A DNA stretch of 64,000 nt from Symsagittifera roscoffensis (Eukaryota > Xenacoelomorpha > Acoela > Convolutidae), in contig NC_087062.1 of the NCBI RefSeq assembly GCF_963678635.1, positions 19,083,789-19,147,788 on the forward strand, read 5' to 3'. This document shows positions 10,510-21,500 of this stretch, one piece after another. Below the pieces are notes generated by a model. It had not been told where the DNA came from. It saw only the letters and a program-made list of their open reading frames with translations, and made no database searches. Each line of letters starts with the position of its first letter. The first letter of the stretch is position 1. A program made the position numbers and the translations under genes.

Positions 10510-10744
10510 AAATTCATGAAAGAAGAATCATGGAGAGAAAAGGCGGAAAATTATATATTAACAATGGTAGCAGGTTGCTGTGCGATTAGCTCAGAATGTT
10601 CCGAAAGTAACTCGATTGCTCTTTTCGTTAGAATCACGTCTGAAATTGTAATATTGTAAGAATCACGTCTGAAAAGACTTTAATTTGATATATCACTCGA
10701 CCCCCGGGCTCACAAAAATTTCAAGTCACGCAATTCTCATTTAT

Positions 10745-10875
10745 GAAAAAAGCGCTTGTCATACAATTCCATTGAACAGAAAATAGTATCAAAATAGCAT
10801 GATTAGCATTTTCCATTACTGGAAAAAATACCTAGCATTTTTCCATTAATGCAATTGTATGACTAGCGTTTTTTC
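10745..10875. repeat. Foldback (MITE-like) element, about 131 bp
   Basis: The left end GAAAAAAGCGCTTGTCATAC and the right end GTATGACTAGCGTTTTTTC are inverted copies over about 23 bp, with AATTCCATT and AATGCAATT continuing the pairing. The centre carries two direct TAGCATTTTTCCATTA-type copies. No target-site duplication is clear. Confidence 0.65.
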
Positions 10876-11341
10876 GATTGATTTTTGGAGTGTTTCGTTT
10901 TTACACTTGCGAAGTTAGTGTATTAGTGCGAACGGTCTTTTTCCAACTAAGTCGCAAATATTGGTGTTACCCTTACAGCTTTTTGATAGCACGTGCTTTG
11001 ACATTCGAATACTAAAAAATTAACACAGTTGATGCATTTTTAATGAACCGAAAAAAAAGCTATTTATTTCAAACAAGCTCACTATGATAAAAACTCGATT
11101 TCAGAATTTTTCGAACTATATCTTGCAGTTTTTTGCAATGCATAATTTATACATAATGTGGCTTTATGCTTTGCAATTTGTTTTAGCAAAGTTAGTGTGG
11201 ATGCCTTCAGTTTGTTATATTCCAAATTATTACTTGCAGAATTGAGTCTATTTGTATTTGGTCCCACTTTCGCTAAATTGCATTGGCAATTTTTTAGCTT
11301 ATATAGCTGCTTTATTCGTGACTAGTGTTTGTCGGTTTTTA

Positions 11342-11424
11342 AGCTTGCGTGTCTGAGAGGATAGTGCACGAGACTCAAAATCTCTTGATTGCAGTTGGTC
11401 GCAGATTCGAATCCTACACGTAGC
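11342..11424 (+). repeat. tRNA-Leu(CAA)-like pseudogene or SINE head
   Basis: The piece has an A-box-like TGTCTGAGAGGATAG, an anticodon loop CTCAAAA closed by GAGA/TCTC (anticodon CAA), a long variable region, and a B box GATTCGAATCC. These features fit a class II tRNA such as Leu. The acceptor stem pairs only over GCT/AGC and the T stem has mismatches, so I do not call it a working tRNA gene. Confidence 0.45.
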
Positions 11425-11505
11425 CGAGTTTTTGCTAATTCGAGGCTTATTTCTACTTTTATTTTTGCAGTTGATAGAGCTGCTTTTTGGTCGTGCTTTC
11501 GCAAG

Positions 11506-11536
11506 TGTTTGCGAAGTGCAGCTTCGCCTCTGATTA
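11506..11536 (+). repeat. GCGAAGTGCAGCTTCGC hairpin repeat
   Basis: TTTGCGAAGTGCAGCTTCGC followed by CTCTGATTAC. Same family as the 7036-7436 cluster, here just downstream of the tRNA-Leu-like piece. Confidence 0.5.
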
Positions 11537-13878
11537 CATATTTGCATTTTGCACTGAAACACAAAAACCATGGTGTTCTCGGACGAGGCGAGCTATAGGT
11601 CAACCGACAACAGAATTGCAAGTTAAACAATATTTTGTGATATACCAAGTTAATTAAGAGTAATGAGCGTTTATTATGTTGAATTTCACACAGAGTTAAA
11701 ATAAAAATTTGTACTTTTTGTATATGGCTATGAGGTTTTTATTTCAAAAAATTAGCAAGCTTGAAAACTTTTTTTGGGAAAGGTTGATATGTTCATAAAA
11801 CTAAAACTAGAACTAAAAATAGTTCCCTTAACTTTGGAACTTTCGAATTGAAAAATGCTTATTATACAAGTTCTCAAAAAATGGTATCCTCTTCATCAAA
11901 AAACCGCATGAAGTTTTTCAAAAATTACTTAAAAATAAATTTGCTAGATTTTGCAGTTTTCTTATTCGATTTGCAAGAAATTGATACCAATGGAAATACC
12001 GCTCATTCCTCTGAGTGCCTGCATAAATGTATATTCTCCTTTTACCGTATCCTACTTTTAACAGCCTTCGAAAAAGTTGGGAGATTTTGACCCAAATTTT
12101 TGGAATTTTTTGTTTTAAAAATTTGAGTTCAATGGATAGAACAGGTTGTTGAAAGCTTTCCTGCTCAAGCTGTTGCGTCCTATTTTTTCCACACAAGTTA
12201 ATACCCCTCGAAATAGTCAAAATTTTGATATTTTGACCGTTTGTTCCAACTTTTGACTTTTCTCCAAAACATCTTTTGAAAAGTTGTTTTTTTTCCATTG
12301 CATTCTGGTTGTCATTTATCTGCAAACAAGTTACAATTGAAAAATAAACAAAAAAAGGTACAATAATCTTTTTTGCGAGGAAATTTCGTTCAAAGGTTAA
12401 GCTTAACACAATAACAATAACAGCCTTAAATCACTAATTTGAACAGAAAACTTAAAGAAAGAATTTTTCTGAGTTTGTTTTGAATCTTAACCAGGAGACT
12501 CAAAACTTCAGCGAAGATTCCCAACCCTATTGTACACGTTCGTCACCGCCGAAATAAGGGTGAGTAATAAATTGAAAAAAACTAATTGTCGAATATAAAA
12601 TGGACTTAATTTCCTGAAATAAAATTAGTTCTCAGTTAGTGCACAAAAACGAGAAATTAGTGGTTTCTTAATTTCACTAGATTTTCCGGCAGTCTGTAAA
12701 AGGTATATTATGATGTATAAGGTTTTTTTAGAAATATGTGTTTTAACGTTAAAATTAGTAATAATTTTTGTTCTGCTGTATCTATTGCTGCGGTTTATTT
12801 TTTGTATTATTAGTCGTCCGATAAAAATTTTTATCCATAATTGTAAGTGAAGTATATTTGGTACAAAAAGTTCGAGGTGTAGAAAACAAACTTCTCATAA
12901 ATTTTATTGGAAACTGGATATTTTTATGAGTCTTTGTTACAATTTGGTCCTCGTTAAAATAGATTCGCCCAGTTTTCATCAGAATATTGCCTTTTTTGTT
13001 TTGCTCAAGTTCACTTGTTACTTTTCAACTGGGTGTGTGCGCGCAGGTGTTAGAATTGTCAAAGGTTTTGACGCAAGCGGTGATCCATATTGATGAAGAG
13101 TGGGCTAATATGACTAATGATGAACTTGGGCTAATTTGGTCTTCGTGATGCTTAAATTGACAGTTTTGCCTAATATAACAAATTTTCGACTTTTTGAACG
13201 ACTTGCGGCGTGTACTGGAGGGAAAGAGCTAAAACATCAAAAGACTCAGCTAAAATTTTGTTGATGTTTTTCTGATAGAGATTTATTTAAAGATTTTCAA
13301 AGTCACATTCAAAGCAGAGCTCAAGTTACGCTCTGCAAAAACAAAAATGGAAATAGCGTCATTAAGACGTTTAGTCTCAAAAGTATATTCTAAATCAAGA
13401 GCTAATTTTCCTTAATTGTTTTTCAAGAAAAAGTCCAAATTTGTTTGTACCAAATTTGATCAATTCTTTTCAAGTTCAAATTAGTAATGACGCTAAAAAA
13501 AAGGTGAAAGACTTCTAGTTTTTAATGTGGATTTTAGTTTTTGGATTCCCCAGCGTAATAAAAAATTTACTATCGATCCAGTTTTCTCAGGTGTGTTTAC
13601 TTTCATGAAAAAACTCAACCGAAAGTTGTGTTTATCATGAAAAATCAAACATGAGCTGTTAGGTGATGTAATTAGATCTTTGAAAACCGAAAAATACAAT
13701 TTTTTAATCAGTTTCTTTGTTTTTAATTTTATACACTTATGCGGAGCGTGTAGATAACTTTTTTTGGTGTGTGTTAAGGAAGAAGTTTGGAGCTGCAGCT
13801 GAGTTATGATGCAATTGGCTGCCATAAACTGTACTTTGTTGTTCGAGAAGCGATGTAAGTACTATGTATTTTGTTTAG

Positions 13879-14026
13879 TGATGTGATAGAGGGCATATGG
13901 AGCATAGTGTGCGACCTCTGCAATAGTCCTTCCCTCCTTCTCCTAGACCCCTCATCCCCCTCCCACTCTCAGTGCAGTCTCAATGAACAACTGCTGTATA
14001 GCCTCGGAGTTGACCTCAACAACACT
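13879..14026 (+). CDS. AFTPH: Aftiphilin, exon 2 (clathrin-binding region)
   Basis: Acceptor tattttgtttag; the first base completes the codon split at the exon 1 donor (AA|T), then DVIEGIWSIVCDLCNSP to NEQLLYSLGVDLNNT. The segment matches the aftiphilin clathrin-binding region, where vertebrates have a SHSN..LL.SLGID.RNI block. Donor ACT|GTGAGT, phase 0. The region was out of frame to simple ORF reading at both ends, so the phase agreement is strong support. Confidence 0.85.
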
Positions 14027-14134
14027 GTGAGTACACGATTGTACAACGTTCTCTTCATCTGAGCAACTTTTGTTTTCAATAAGTTTATCAAAATAAAGTA
14101 CATTTGTCTATTAAAGTCAATCTTTTGTTTTTAG

Positions 14135-14179
14135 TTGTCTTCTGTGAAACAGAACCTGCCAAAGTACGCAGCACAGTTG
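14135..14179 (+). CDS. AFTPH: Aftiphilin, exon 3 (15 codons)
   Basis: Acceptor ttttgtttttag, coding LSSVKQNLPKYAAQL, donor TTG|GTAAGT; both ends phase 0. It corresponds to the KKQPVIVPMYAAGL part of the vertebrate protein, with PKYAAQL as the conserved core. Confidence 0.8.
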
Positions 14180-14428
14180 GTAAGTTGATTCAACTTCGAG
14201 CTCTTTTTTTTTTTTACTAATCTCCAATATTAGGCAAGGAAATTCCACTTGATTTTTCTTGTTATTCACAAGCTAACACTTGATTGAAAATGTATTTGAG
14301 TTGAAAATCTGGAGCATTTTGTCAGCTAGCAAGACATTTTGCAGGGATTGTTTTGACTGAAAATTTCTACGAGGTTTTGAGTGTTTTTTTTTTTCAAATG
14401 ATTGTCAGGGTCCGTCTTGTTTTTTTAG

Positions 14429-14569
14429 GGGCTTCTGCAGCCTATGAAGAGTGGGGACTCAAAAGGAGATGAAAGTGGTGGTGTTAGTGCATACCAGCTG
14501 CGTGGCAACAACAACAACGCCAACTCTGCTCACAGAAACCAACAGGCCATGTCATGCACATCGCCCACG
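14429..14569 (+). CDS. AFTPH: Aftiphilin, exon 4
   Basis: Acceptor ttgtttttttag; coding starts GLLQPMKSGDSKGD, the counterpart of vertebrate GLGMLEPTKE directly after YAAGL. It then has a low-complexity stretch with four Asn in a row. Donor ACG|GTTAGT; 47 codons, phase 0 at both ends. Confidence 0.8.
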
Positions 14570-14982
14570 GTTAGTTGAACCGTTGCCCAGGATGGAGTGA
14601 GGGGCAATTTTCAACGAACGTTTATGTTCTCGGTAAAGCTATCAACGAACGTTCATTTTCTCGATAAAACCGTCTGAGCTATCATTTAAAAATAAAACGA
14701 TTTTTCGTTCAAATTATCTTGCACAATAGCTAGTTTTTGATAAAATTATTTTTTGGTCGCCTCTGGTCACCTCAATCTATTTCAAATTTAAACCTACTTT
14801 TTTGTCTAGCGCGAGTGTTTGTTTAAAAAATGATAAATTGTTTTCTTCGCAATGAAATTTATTATAATACAAACATAATGTGAAAATATAAAAAATAAAC
14901 TCCTGGTATAAAAAGTAAGTTTATGATACGAAAATATAATTTATTTTCTTAGAACTAAGTCAAGCTACATAAATTAATGTTT

Positions 14983-14988
14983 TTTATT
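14983..14988 (-). terminator. Poly(A) signal of the nested minus-strand gene
   Basis: On the minus strand GCAATAAAAAAC gives a canonical AATAAA about 74 bases beyond the stop codon at 15062-15064. Its place fits the 3' end of the nested gene. Confidence 0.5.
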
Positions 14989-15061
14989 GCCTAGGGCCTT
15001 GAATAAGGCGAGTTTTAACACGATGACATATTTTTTCCGCTTCTCTCGGAGAAGTTATAGC

Positions 15062-15384
15062 TTATTCTGCTAGCTTTATTCCCGTTGGTAAGAATAACGA
15101 GGTATGCTCGGAACATCCGGAAAGAGGGAATTGGTCCCATGTTGACAAGCATTTTTTTTCGCTTGTGCTCCGAGACCCATCGATGGGTATTCGCACTATG
15201 ATTTCCGAAGAGGGTTTAATGCCGAAGTTGTCCCCGATGGAGTAGAGTTCAAAACATTTGACCTCTATATCTTGACACTCTTCGGCGATTTCCGACTTGC
15301 ACTCCAAATTTGTTCGTTCTTTGGCGTGTTGGCTCTCGCTTTCAAACAGAGCCAACAGAATGAGCTCAGCTTTGATGAAGTTTT
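15062..15384 (-). CDS. Nested gene, exon 2: cysteine-containing secreted protein, unrecognised
   Basis: On the minus strand the acceptor is ctctgttttag, and the exon runs from 15384 to TAA at 15062-15064. It adds 107 residues beginning KNFIKAELILLALFE. Five Cys lie here (protein positions 79, 87, 94, 129 and 141) and one in exon 1 (position 33), giving an even set of six as expected for three disulfides. The run ECKSEIAEECQDIEVKC gives Cys spacings of 8 and 7 residues. The first two bases join the last base of exon 1 to form AAA, so the phases agree. The open frame extends upstream of the acceptor, but without a convincing start there. I recognise no family; growth-factor or cytokine-like roles are only guesses. 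Confidence 0.6.
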
Positions 15385-16026
15385 CTAAAACAGAGAATTG
15401 TAGTAATATATGAAATCCTTTATGATGGAAGGAACGAATGATGAAAGCCAATCAGAATTGAGTATTCAAAATTGCAGAAATCTTACTGAGAAAAAAATCA
15501 AATTTGGAGCAGTCAATTTTATATTTGCCGAATAAAAAATCGGCAGACTATAATGCAATCGAGCACATTAGTGTTACGAGCTTGCTAGAACCGAGACACG
15601 AAATGTTTATGAATGCGACTGGAGGTTATCGTCGCGAAGCATTATTGTATGCATAGCGCGCCTCCCGCCAGGACACTGGAGAAAATTTTGTACATCTGTC
15701 AGTTGTCTACATTAAGATTTCAGCGAACTTGTATCGGTTTTCTACGATTCTGATTGGTTTAAAGTTTTCTATCATTAGTTGCCTCTTTCATGAGAATAGC
15801 AACAGTTATTTAGATCTCAGGTGAGCGAAAATTGTAGCGGAAAACTTAAACCGCCGATTTAAAGTTAATATTTAGGATTTTATTTTTCCGATTTTGGACG
15901 TGTCATTTGAGAAATTATACTTTGGGCTGTTTTATTTGTTCAATTTTGATAGTTGTTTAAATACAAATTTTTCTGTCAATCTAATTTTCTGGTTTCTATG
16001 AGTCTCGACCTTGAATCTGATCTTAC

Positions 16027-16177
16027 TTGCAGAATATTCTTCCCAAATGAGTGAGGTTAGGTTTTCAAGTGATGAACTGCACTTCGCATTAATCGCGAGT
16101 TTCACCGGGTGGCTTTTAATTAGATAAAAAGTTAGGCTAAGTAAAACAAGCGTGGTTGAGAGACTGGAAAAAGTCAT
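16027..16177 (-). CDS. Nested gene, exon 1: signal peptide and start of secreted protein
   Basis: ATG at 16177 on the minus strand opens MTFSSLSTTLVLLSLTFYLI, a textbook signal peptide with a hydrophobic core at residues 8-20, followed by KSHPVKLAINAKC. Cleavage near SHP is plausible. The exon ends at a strong donor, GCA A|GTAAGA, leaving phase 1, which fits the acceptor at 15385-15386. The joined product is 157 aa. The gene sits wholly inside an AFTPH intron on the opposite strand, with its own poly(A) signal. Base use is more protein-like than the flanking intron. The alternative is a chance ORF, which the matching splice phases and the signal peptide make less likely. Confidence 0.6.
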
Positions 16178-16515
16178 TATTTGAAGTTAACTTTAAAAAG
16201 AATTCTTGATTTTTTTTCTCGTTCTGAATTCGCGTTTTTCTACTATTTTATTACCAGTTTTTGAAACCCAACTGAAGAATAGTATATTGCAATTTATGTT
16301 GCACATTTCGTTGAAACATTGGATAAAATGATGAAAGTATTGCAACTTACCTCTTTGACGAAAAACTGTAGAAAGTATTACAACTAAACCATTTTGATGT
16401 TTTTGAAAAAATTAAAAATACAAATTGACATAATAGTTCGCAAGTGCTGTTTTGACTGATTTTTTCGCACATAGGTGTTTCATAATTATCAGAAGTTTCT
16501 GTCAATCTTCAATCA

Positions 16516-16587
16516 ATTAGCCACATGAATCAAAATCATCAGTCAATCATAAGTTGAGCCAGCCGGTCATGCGATGTGGCTAATTTA
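16516..16587. repeat. Short inverted repeat (AATTAGCCACAT)
   Basis: AATTAGCCACATG on the left pairs with ATGTGGCTAATT on the right across a spacer of about 45 bp. It lies upstream of the nested gene. It may be a small foldback element or a regulatory dyad. Confidence 0.4.
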
Positions 16588-17610
16588 AGACATGCATTTG
16601 TGAAAGCAAAAAACAAACGCGCTCCTCATGAAAGGAAAAACCAGTATAGTTTCCTTGATTAAAAGTCAATGAACGTAATAAAGATTCGTATGCAGTGCTG
16701 ATTTAAATTTTCCGTGCTAGACGAACTAAACTGAAAATTTCAAATGTGTCTTTCTCAAATTGGGTTAAGATAAGACAAAAAATGAAGGGAACAAAAAATG
16801 CTGAGATTTTCACCAGAATTAATTTGTCTTTTGGCTTTTTTAAATTAATCAAGAAATACGCTGAAACTACCAAGTTAATTGACAAGAAAGTTATATTAAA
16901 ACGAGCCTCTTAAACAGTTCATCAAAATTCTAGAAACATAAAACTTCCAAAAACCTGTATGAGAGATTATAGTTTTGCTTGGGAAAAAAGGTCATATAAA
17001 CATCGAAATCTTTGCTTAAAAACAAACTTCAAACGTTTTACGCAAGTTTTTGGAAGCTTTACCCTTCTAGAATTTAGTTGGGCTGTGTAAGAGGCTGTTT
17101 TGATAAACTTATGCATTAAATAACTTGGTAGCTTCAGCGTAATTCGTAATTAATTTCAAAAAAGCCACAATGACACATTCTTGGGTAACATTTTGATTGA
17201 GAATTTCGAAAAAATAATAATTGTGCCCTTTGATTCTGGTGAAATTCGACGCAAATTTTGTTCACTTCATCTTTGTCTAATCTCAGCACAATTTGAGAAT
17301 AATGCGTATGAATTTTTGTTCGTTGTGTCCGGTCTATTTCTATCAACACTATAGGCTGTGATGATTGTTTGTTTTGTTTTTGATTTCTCGAGGTTTGACG
17401 TTTGATGTCCTTTTGAGTTCAGTTTATTTTTGTTAAAAAAGAAAATTCTACTGTCGTTAATTAGTATGAACTTTTTTTTTCAACCCAAGTCGCAAATATT
17501 AGTGTTCATTATGAAGGTGTTCATTTTGATCAAACCAGCTATTAAGTACAACCAATGTTAAGGATATTAACACAAACTGTTATAAGAAATAGAACTTTAG
17601 CTTCAAGGTA

Positions 17611-17690
17611 TCATGGATCTGTAGCGTAGTGGTAGAGAAGGTGACCCGCAACAAAATAAGAGGGTTGGAACCTAGGCAGGATCGGATGTT
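17611..17690 (+). repeat. tRNA-derived SINE-like fragment
   Basis: TAGCGTAGTGGTAGAG is a good A box and GGGTTGGAACCT a B box, about 35 bp apart, so a pol III promoter is recognisable. The anticodon arm cannot be folded. It lies next to a block (AAGTCGCAAATATTAGTGTT..GGATATTAACACA, 17480-17585) that recurs at 21170-21296 and partly near 10940. Confidence 0.45.
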
Positions 17691-17884
17691 TTTAATTAAC
17701 TTTTTCTTATACTAGTTAATATGCGTCCGCTCTATAAATTAAGCCATGTTAGGTGGTAAATTTCTTTTTTTTCAAATAGACTGGTACTGCTAATGCGTCA
17801 TAGTTGGCTTGCGTCATTCAGTTTTTCCCAGTAGCACTATCGGTCATATTTTTGCTTGTGTATGCCTCTGCGTTATAATTTTCA

Positions 17885-18260
17885 GATTTCGAAATGAATA
17901 CATTTTTTTTCATCTATTCATCCATTTTTCTCAAATTGGGTTAATTTTATCGAAAAGGTGTCAATCATAAATGGTTCTTATGATTTTTTAAGTTCAGTTC
18001 ATTTCTGTTCTTGAAAAAGGCAAACCGAACTATTGAACAGCAAAAGTGTTAAGTTCACAAAAATGTGATCGGCTTCCACATTTTCGCAAATGGATTTTAG
18101 TTTTCAGATTTTCAAGCGGAATAAAAAATTTACCTTATAATCCAGTTTTCTGAAAAAGTATCAATTATAAATTTTGATTGAAATTCAGAAGCTTTAGGGT
18201 CATTTTTTTCTTTGAATTTTTAACCTTGAGATTTTTTCAAAGAACAAGTCAGTGTTAGAT
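17885..18260 (+). repeat. CAGCGAAATAAAA-family dispersed repeat
   Basis: Carries the family blocks CAAACTAT-GAACAGCAAAAGTG, AATGTGATCGGCTTC, a CAGCGGAATAAAA-like block, ATCCAGTTTTCTG and GTATCAATTATAAATTTT, then the GAAATTC..GTTGAGATTTTTTC tail. Other copies: about 1465-1770, 13440-13650, 18490-18800, 21700-22165, 23080-23800 and 26480-26720. All that I found run in the + direction. Confidence 0.6.
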
Positions 18261-18489
18261 ACATTTACCGCTGCACCTTCGATCATCCAGTAATGTTTTT
18301 GTTGAGTTTTGTCTCAATTGATTCTTTAAATACCATGGGCCAATATATACCATTATGCTCTGTCATTCTACCCTTTTCTTAAAGCAAATCAAAGTTAACC
18401 CACCTCAGAAGCTATAAAATTTGGTCAAAAAATAATTGCTGTGTGTGGATTAAGTATCACAGCCAGGTGAATTTTGCTTGTTCAAAATG

Positions 18490-18800
18490 GAAATGTGTTC
18501 AAAGTATCAAAAAGCAAAACCTGATCGACTTCTATTTTCGATTATGGATTTCAGATTTCTCAGCGGAATAAAAACTTTACCTAGTGATCCAGTTTTCTCA
18601 AGTTGGGTCATGTTATCAAAAAAGCGCCAAGCATAAATTGTTCTAGAAATTTTAAGAGCTTAAAGGGCATCTATTTTTTGTCTTTGAAATTCGAAAGTTG
18701 AGATTTTTTTCAAGTAAGTCAGTGTTTTTTTTATGTTTACTTGCATTCATTACTCTTGTCCAATCTTCGATTGGCTATGTTTTCAAATTGATTGGTACTG
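18490..18800 (+). repeat. CAGCGAAATAAAA-family dispersed repeat
   Basis: Reads TCAGCGGAATAAAAACTTTA, then GATCCAGTTTTCTCAAGTTG and CAAGCATAAATTGTTCTAGA, and ends in CATTACTCTTGTCCAATC..GGCTATGTTTTC. The end block (ACTGTCARYTGGCTATGTTT type) is shared with the copies at 1730, 22140, 23450 and 23760. Confidence 0.6.
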
Positions 18801-19272
18801 CTAATTCGTCATAATTTGCTTGCGTCACTTAACAGTTATATAGATTCATAATTGGCGTGCGTCACTCCATGTTTTACTCATTCAGTTTTTCCCAGTTGCG
18901 TTATCGGTCATATTTTTGCTTGTGTATGCGAAGTGCAACTTCGCCTCTGTGTAACGTTTGTTAAGACTGTTTTTGAGCGTCATCTGAGACCAACGTACGA
19001 AATATTGGTAGATATGTTTTTTCGACTTTTTAAAAGTACGTTTTTCAGCTTACCTTGTTGAAAAAAAAAACGATTTACTCCTTTTTTTCTGTTCAATATT
19101 TGCATGTATGTTCAATGCACAATGTTTTAATCATATCGCACAAGTGTTGCGAACTTCGCTTTCCCTCATTGTTAGGTACTTATCCGTCGCAAAGGTTTTC
19201 TCTGTCACACTTATGCCCTTCGCCTTATCTTTCCTAGGAGCTTTTAATTTATTGATTCTGAATTGGTTTCAG

Positions 19273-19336
19273 CCGGATGCGGTGCCAGATGTTGAGTTTG
19301 ACTGGGGGACAAGTGGACTAAAGAACCCACTTGAAA
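19273..19336 (+). CDS. AFTPH: Aftiphilin, exon 5 (FDW..SGL..PL motif)
   Basis: Acceptor ttggtttcag; coding PDAVPDVEFDWGTSGLKNPLE, a clear match to vertebrate PPVQFDWSSSGLTNPLD, one of the best-conserved aftiphilin motifs. Donor GAA A|GTGAGA leaves phase 1, which fits the next exon. Confidence 0.87.
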
Positions 19337-19887
19337 GTGAGAGAACCCTAACATTTTAATCAGAACTCTCAAATAAATAGATAAAACAAATTATAATCAC
19401 GATTCAAGTTGGAATTTTCCTATCGTCAAAAGCGGTCTTCATGTTCACAGAGAAAAAAGCGGGTGGGTGAAAATTAGTTAACGATTCAGTCGAATTATCA
19501 ACAAAAAATTTCTGTGATTACCTCAGCAACTATTGTGATATCATATGAAATGTTCAAAGCCGACATGTGTAAATCAACTTGCAGCCGTTTAATCTGTGGG
19601 TAGTCAAAGCTCTTGTAAATTGCAGTAAACGAATCCGCACTTAATAATTGTAGTCACTATTTCATTTGCACATATAGTCTCGAATTTGATGACCATCAGC
19701 GTATCAATATCAAAGAACAACCAAATGGAAACATAACATTTTGACCACATATCACTCTTCTTTTGGACCAATAACTTCTGAAATGCAGATTAGTGCTGGT
19801 TACTGCTGGTAGCTGTTTTCATTATTTAGCAATCTAATCAGGACTTGGCCTCCGTAGACAATGTATTAATGCGTAAGTGTGTTTCAG

Positions 19888-19962
19888 TGCAATCTCTCAG
19901 CCTGGACTTTTTCGACTCCCAATTCAACTCGTGTTCAGCCGCTTCTGCTTCTGCCACTTCAC
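19888..19962 (+). CDS. AFTPH: Aftiphilin, exon 6 (LDFF motif)
   Basis: Acceptor gtgtgtttcag; the split codon A|TG is followed by QSLSLDFFDSQFNS and a Ser/Ala-rich run. It matches the vertebrate LLNLDFFGPVDDSSSSS segment that follows the FDW motif. Donor ACTTCAC|GTTAGT, phase 1, fits exon 7. The exon is 75 bases and easily missed because it is open in other frames too. Confidence 0.8.
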
Positions 19963-20438
19963 GTTAGTAACTCTGCGATGCTATTAAACCCAATACGATT
20001 CCTTTTTGAATTACTCTTTTTTGGGCAAATAAAAGTAATGAAGAAAGGTCAGACCGTTGCAATCACAGCGGGCTTAGAAGAAGTTTATTATTTATCGACT
20101 TAGCTCGAAGTTTTTAGTTGGACGATTTATTATTTGCTTAACTTAATAAATAAGCTAACTGATCGGATTTGTTTCGTTTCTGTATCAGTTTCAAGATTTT
20201 TTGACCTATGCAAATTTAGCTTCGACCATTGAAAATAAAGAGGAACATATATCTTCGGTGTTTTCGTTTTTCTTTATTTAATTTTTTATAGTTTTCTCTA
20301 AGTTTTCACGGAAATTTAGGTACCACAAATAATCAGCGGAATACGTCGAGTTTTCAGTCGTGATTCAAACGAAATCTGAAACTTCCTGAAAGTTTTCCGA
20401 TTGTCGAGAAAATATCGGCTTGCAATTTTTTATTTACA

Positions 20439-20624
20439 TCAAGAAAACTAGTTTTGGAAGCTTCATTTAGTGCTTTCTTGGCAATAAAAATGAAAAACTT
20501 AATTTTACTTCAAGAAAACTAGTTTTGAAGCTTAAATTAGCGTTTCGTTGGCAATTAAAGTGAAACTTTTAATTTTGGAAAACTAGTTTGGAAGCTTCAA
20601 TTGGCGCTTTTTTGGCAAGAGAAA
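20439..20624 (+). repeat. Tandem triplication, unit about 70 bp
   Basis: TCAAGAAAACTAGTTTTGGA with AGCTTCATTTAGTGCTT and TTGGCAATAAAA begins at 20439, recurs at 20510 and again, shortened, near 20576. The steps are about 71 and 66. Confidence 0.65.
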
Positions 20625-20720
20625 CGTTTTTACGCTCAGAATATAGGTTACTTTTTCGGGTTAACAACTTGTTTAACAGAATCACTTGGTATCTTGGTTC
20701 ACAATGAATTCAAATTTCTA

Positions 20721-20805
20721 AGCGTCTCCGGCACCGTTAGTCTGGAGGTAAGAAATACGCCTGGGAAGGCTAAGGTCCTCGGTTTGAATCTGACCGGGAC
20801 CTATT
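20721..20805 (+). repeat. tRNA-derived fragment
   Basis: CCGTTAGTCTGGAGG looks like a damaged A box and GGTTTGAATCTGACC a B box. It lies beside the 70-bp triplication. No cloverleaf is possible. Confidence 0.35.
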
Positions 20806-21299
20806 TTTCAAACTGGAAATTTTCTGTTTCAAACAAATGTCTGCTTATTATTTGTCTGAAATCATTCATAAAAAGTCCAAGAAAATTTAGGAACGCGTTC
20901 AACTTGCGTTTTGAAAACTGTGTGCCAAAATCTGAATAGTTCCTTTCAAATTGTTAGCTCTGAGATATTGTTCGACATGTAAATCTAAAAATGGTTTCTA
21001 TATATGACCTGAATTGTGTTCATCAAACCAAGGGAAGTTTTATTAATTTGCTCCAAATACTTCCTGTGTATCGGAAGCGTATTGAAGTTCGAGCTCAATA
21101 ATATTTGAAGTACGAGTGTTTACACAAGCAATGCTTGTGTTATAGTATGAATTATCTTTTTTTCCAGCCTAAGTTGCAAATATTGTTGCGACGCAAATAT
21201 CGTTGCGATAAAATGTGTTAATTTTGGAGGTGTTCATTTTGATCAATAACCAGTTATTAAGTACAGCCACTGCTAAGGATATTAACACAGACTATTTTT

Positions 21300-21500
21300 G
21301 TTCCGACTTTTGTCACGAAAGTAGCGGGATATTTGTGCTCGGGGTGGTTTTTTCTTCAGACAAATTTCGACTTTTTAACAAGATTTTTTTGTATCATTCA
21401 AAAAGTATTGTTATCTTGAGCTTAAAATTGGAAAAATATTTCACCTGTGATCATTTTTCGTAAAGTTATGGGGGTTTAAAGATTGGCATTTTCGCCAATT
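21300..21500 (+). repeat. GTTCCGACTTTCGT repeat family, partial copy
   Basis: Starts GTTCCGACTTTTGTCACGAA, then TATTTGTGCTCGGGGTGG and TCAGACAAATTTCGACTTTT, and runs to GGGGTTTAAAGATTGGCATT. This is the left third of the 535-bp unit seen in tandem at 32221-33430. Confidence 0.65.

Larger units (their letters stand above)
9605..13878 (+). other. AFTPH intron 1 with foldbacks and tRNA-like fragments
   Basis: This 4.3-kb intron contains tRNA-derived pieces (about 9930-9995, 10175-10250 and 11342-11424), two foldback elements (10402-10509 and 10745-10875), a GCGAAG hairpin repeat (11506-11536), and fragments of the AT-rich intron families near 12100-12260 and 13440-13650. A 163-codon minus-strand open frame (11918-12409) overlaps these repeats and has no protein-like motif. 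Confidence 0.45.
14570..19272 (+). other. AFTPH intron 4, host of a nested gene
   Basis: The 4.7-kb intron holds the minus-strand secreted-protein gene (15062-16177), a short inverted repeat (16516-16587), a tRNA-like piece (17611-17690), two copies of the CAGCGAAATAAAA family (about 17885-18260 and 18490-18800), and GCGAAG hairpin repeats near 18922 and 19135. Confidence 0.5.

Noticed and set aside
11342-11424. Functional tRNA-Leu gene
   Set aside because: The acceptor stem pairs only over three bases and the T stem has mismatches; only A/B boxes and the anticodon loop are kept.
11918-12409. 163-codon minus-strand ORF in AFTPH intron 1
   Set aside because: It overlaps degenerate AT-rich repeats, has no recognisable motif and no splice or poly(A) context; Lys/Phe/Leu-rich composition fits chance.
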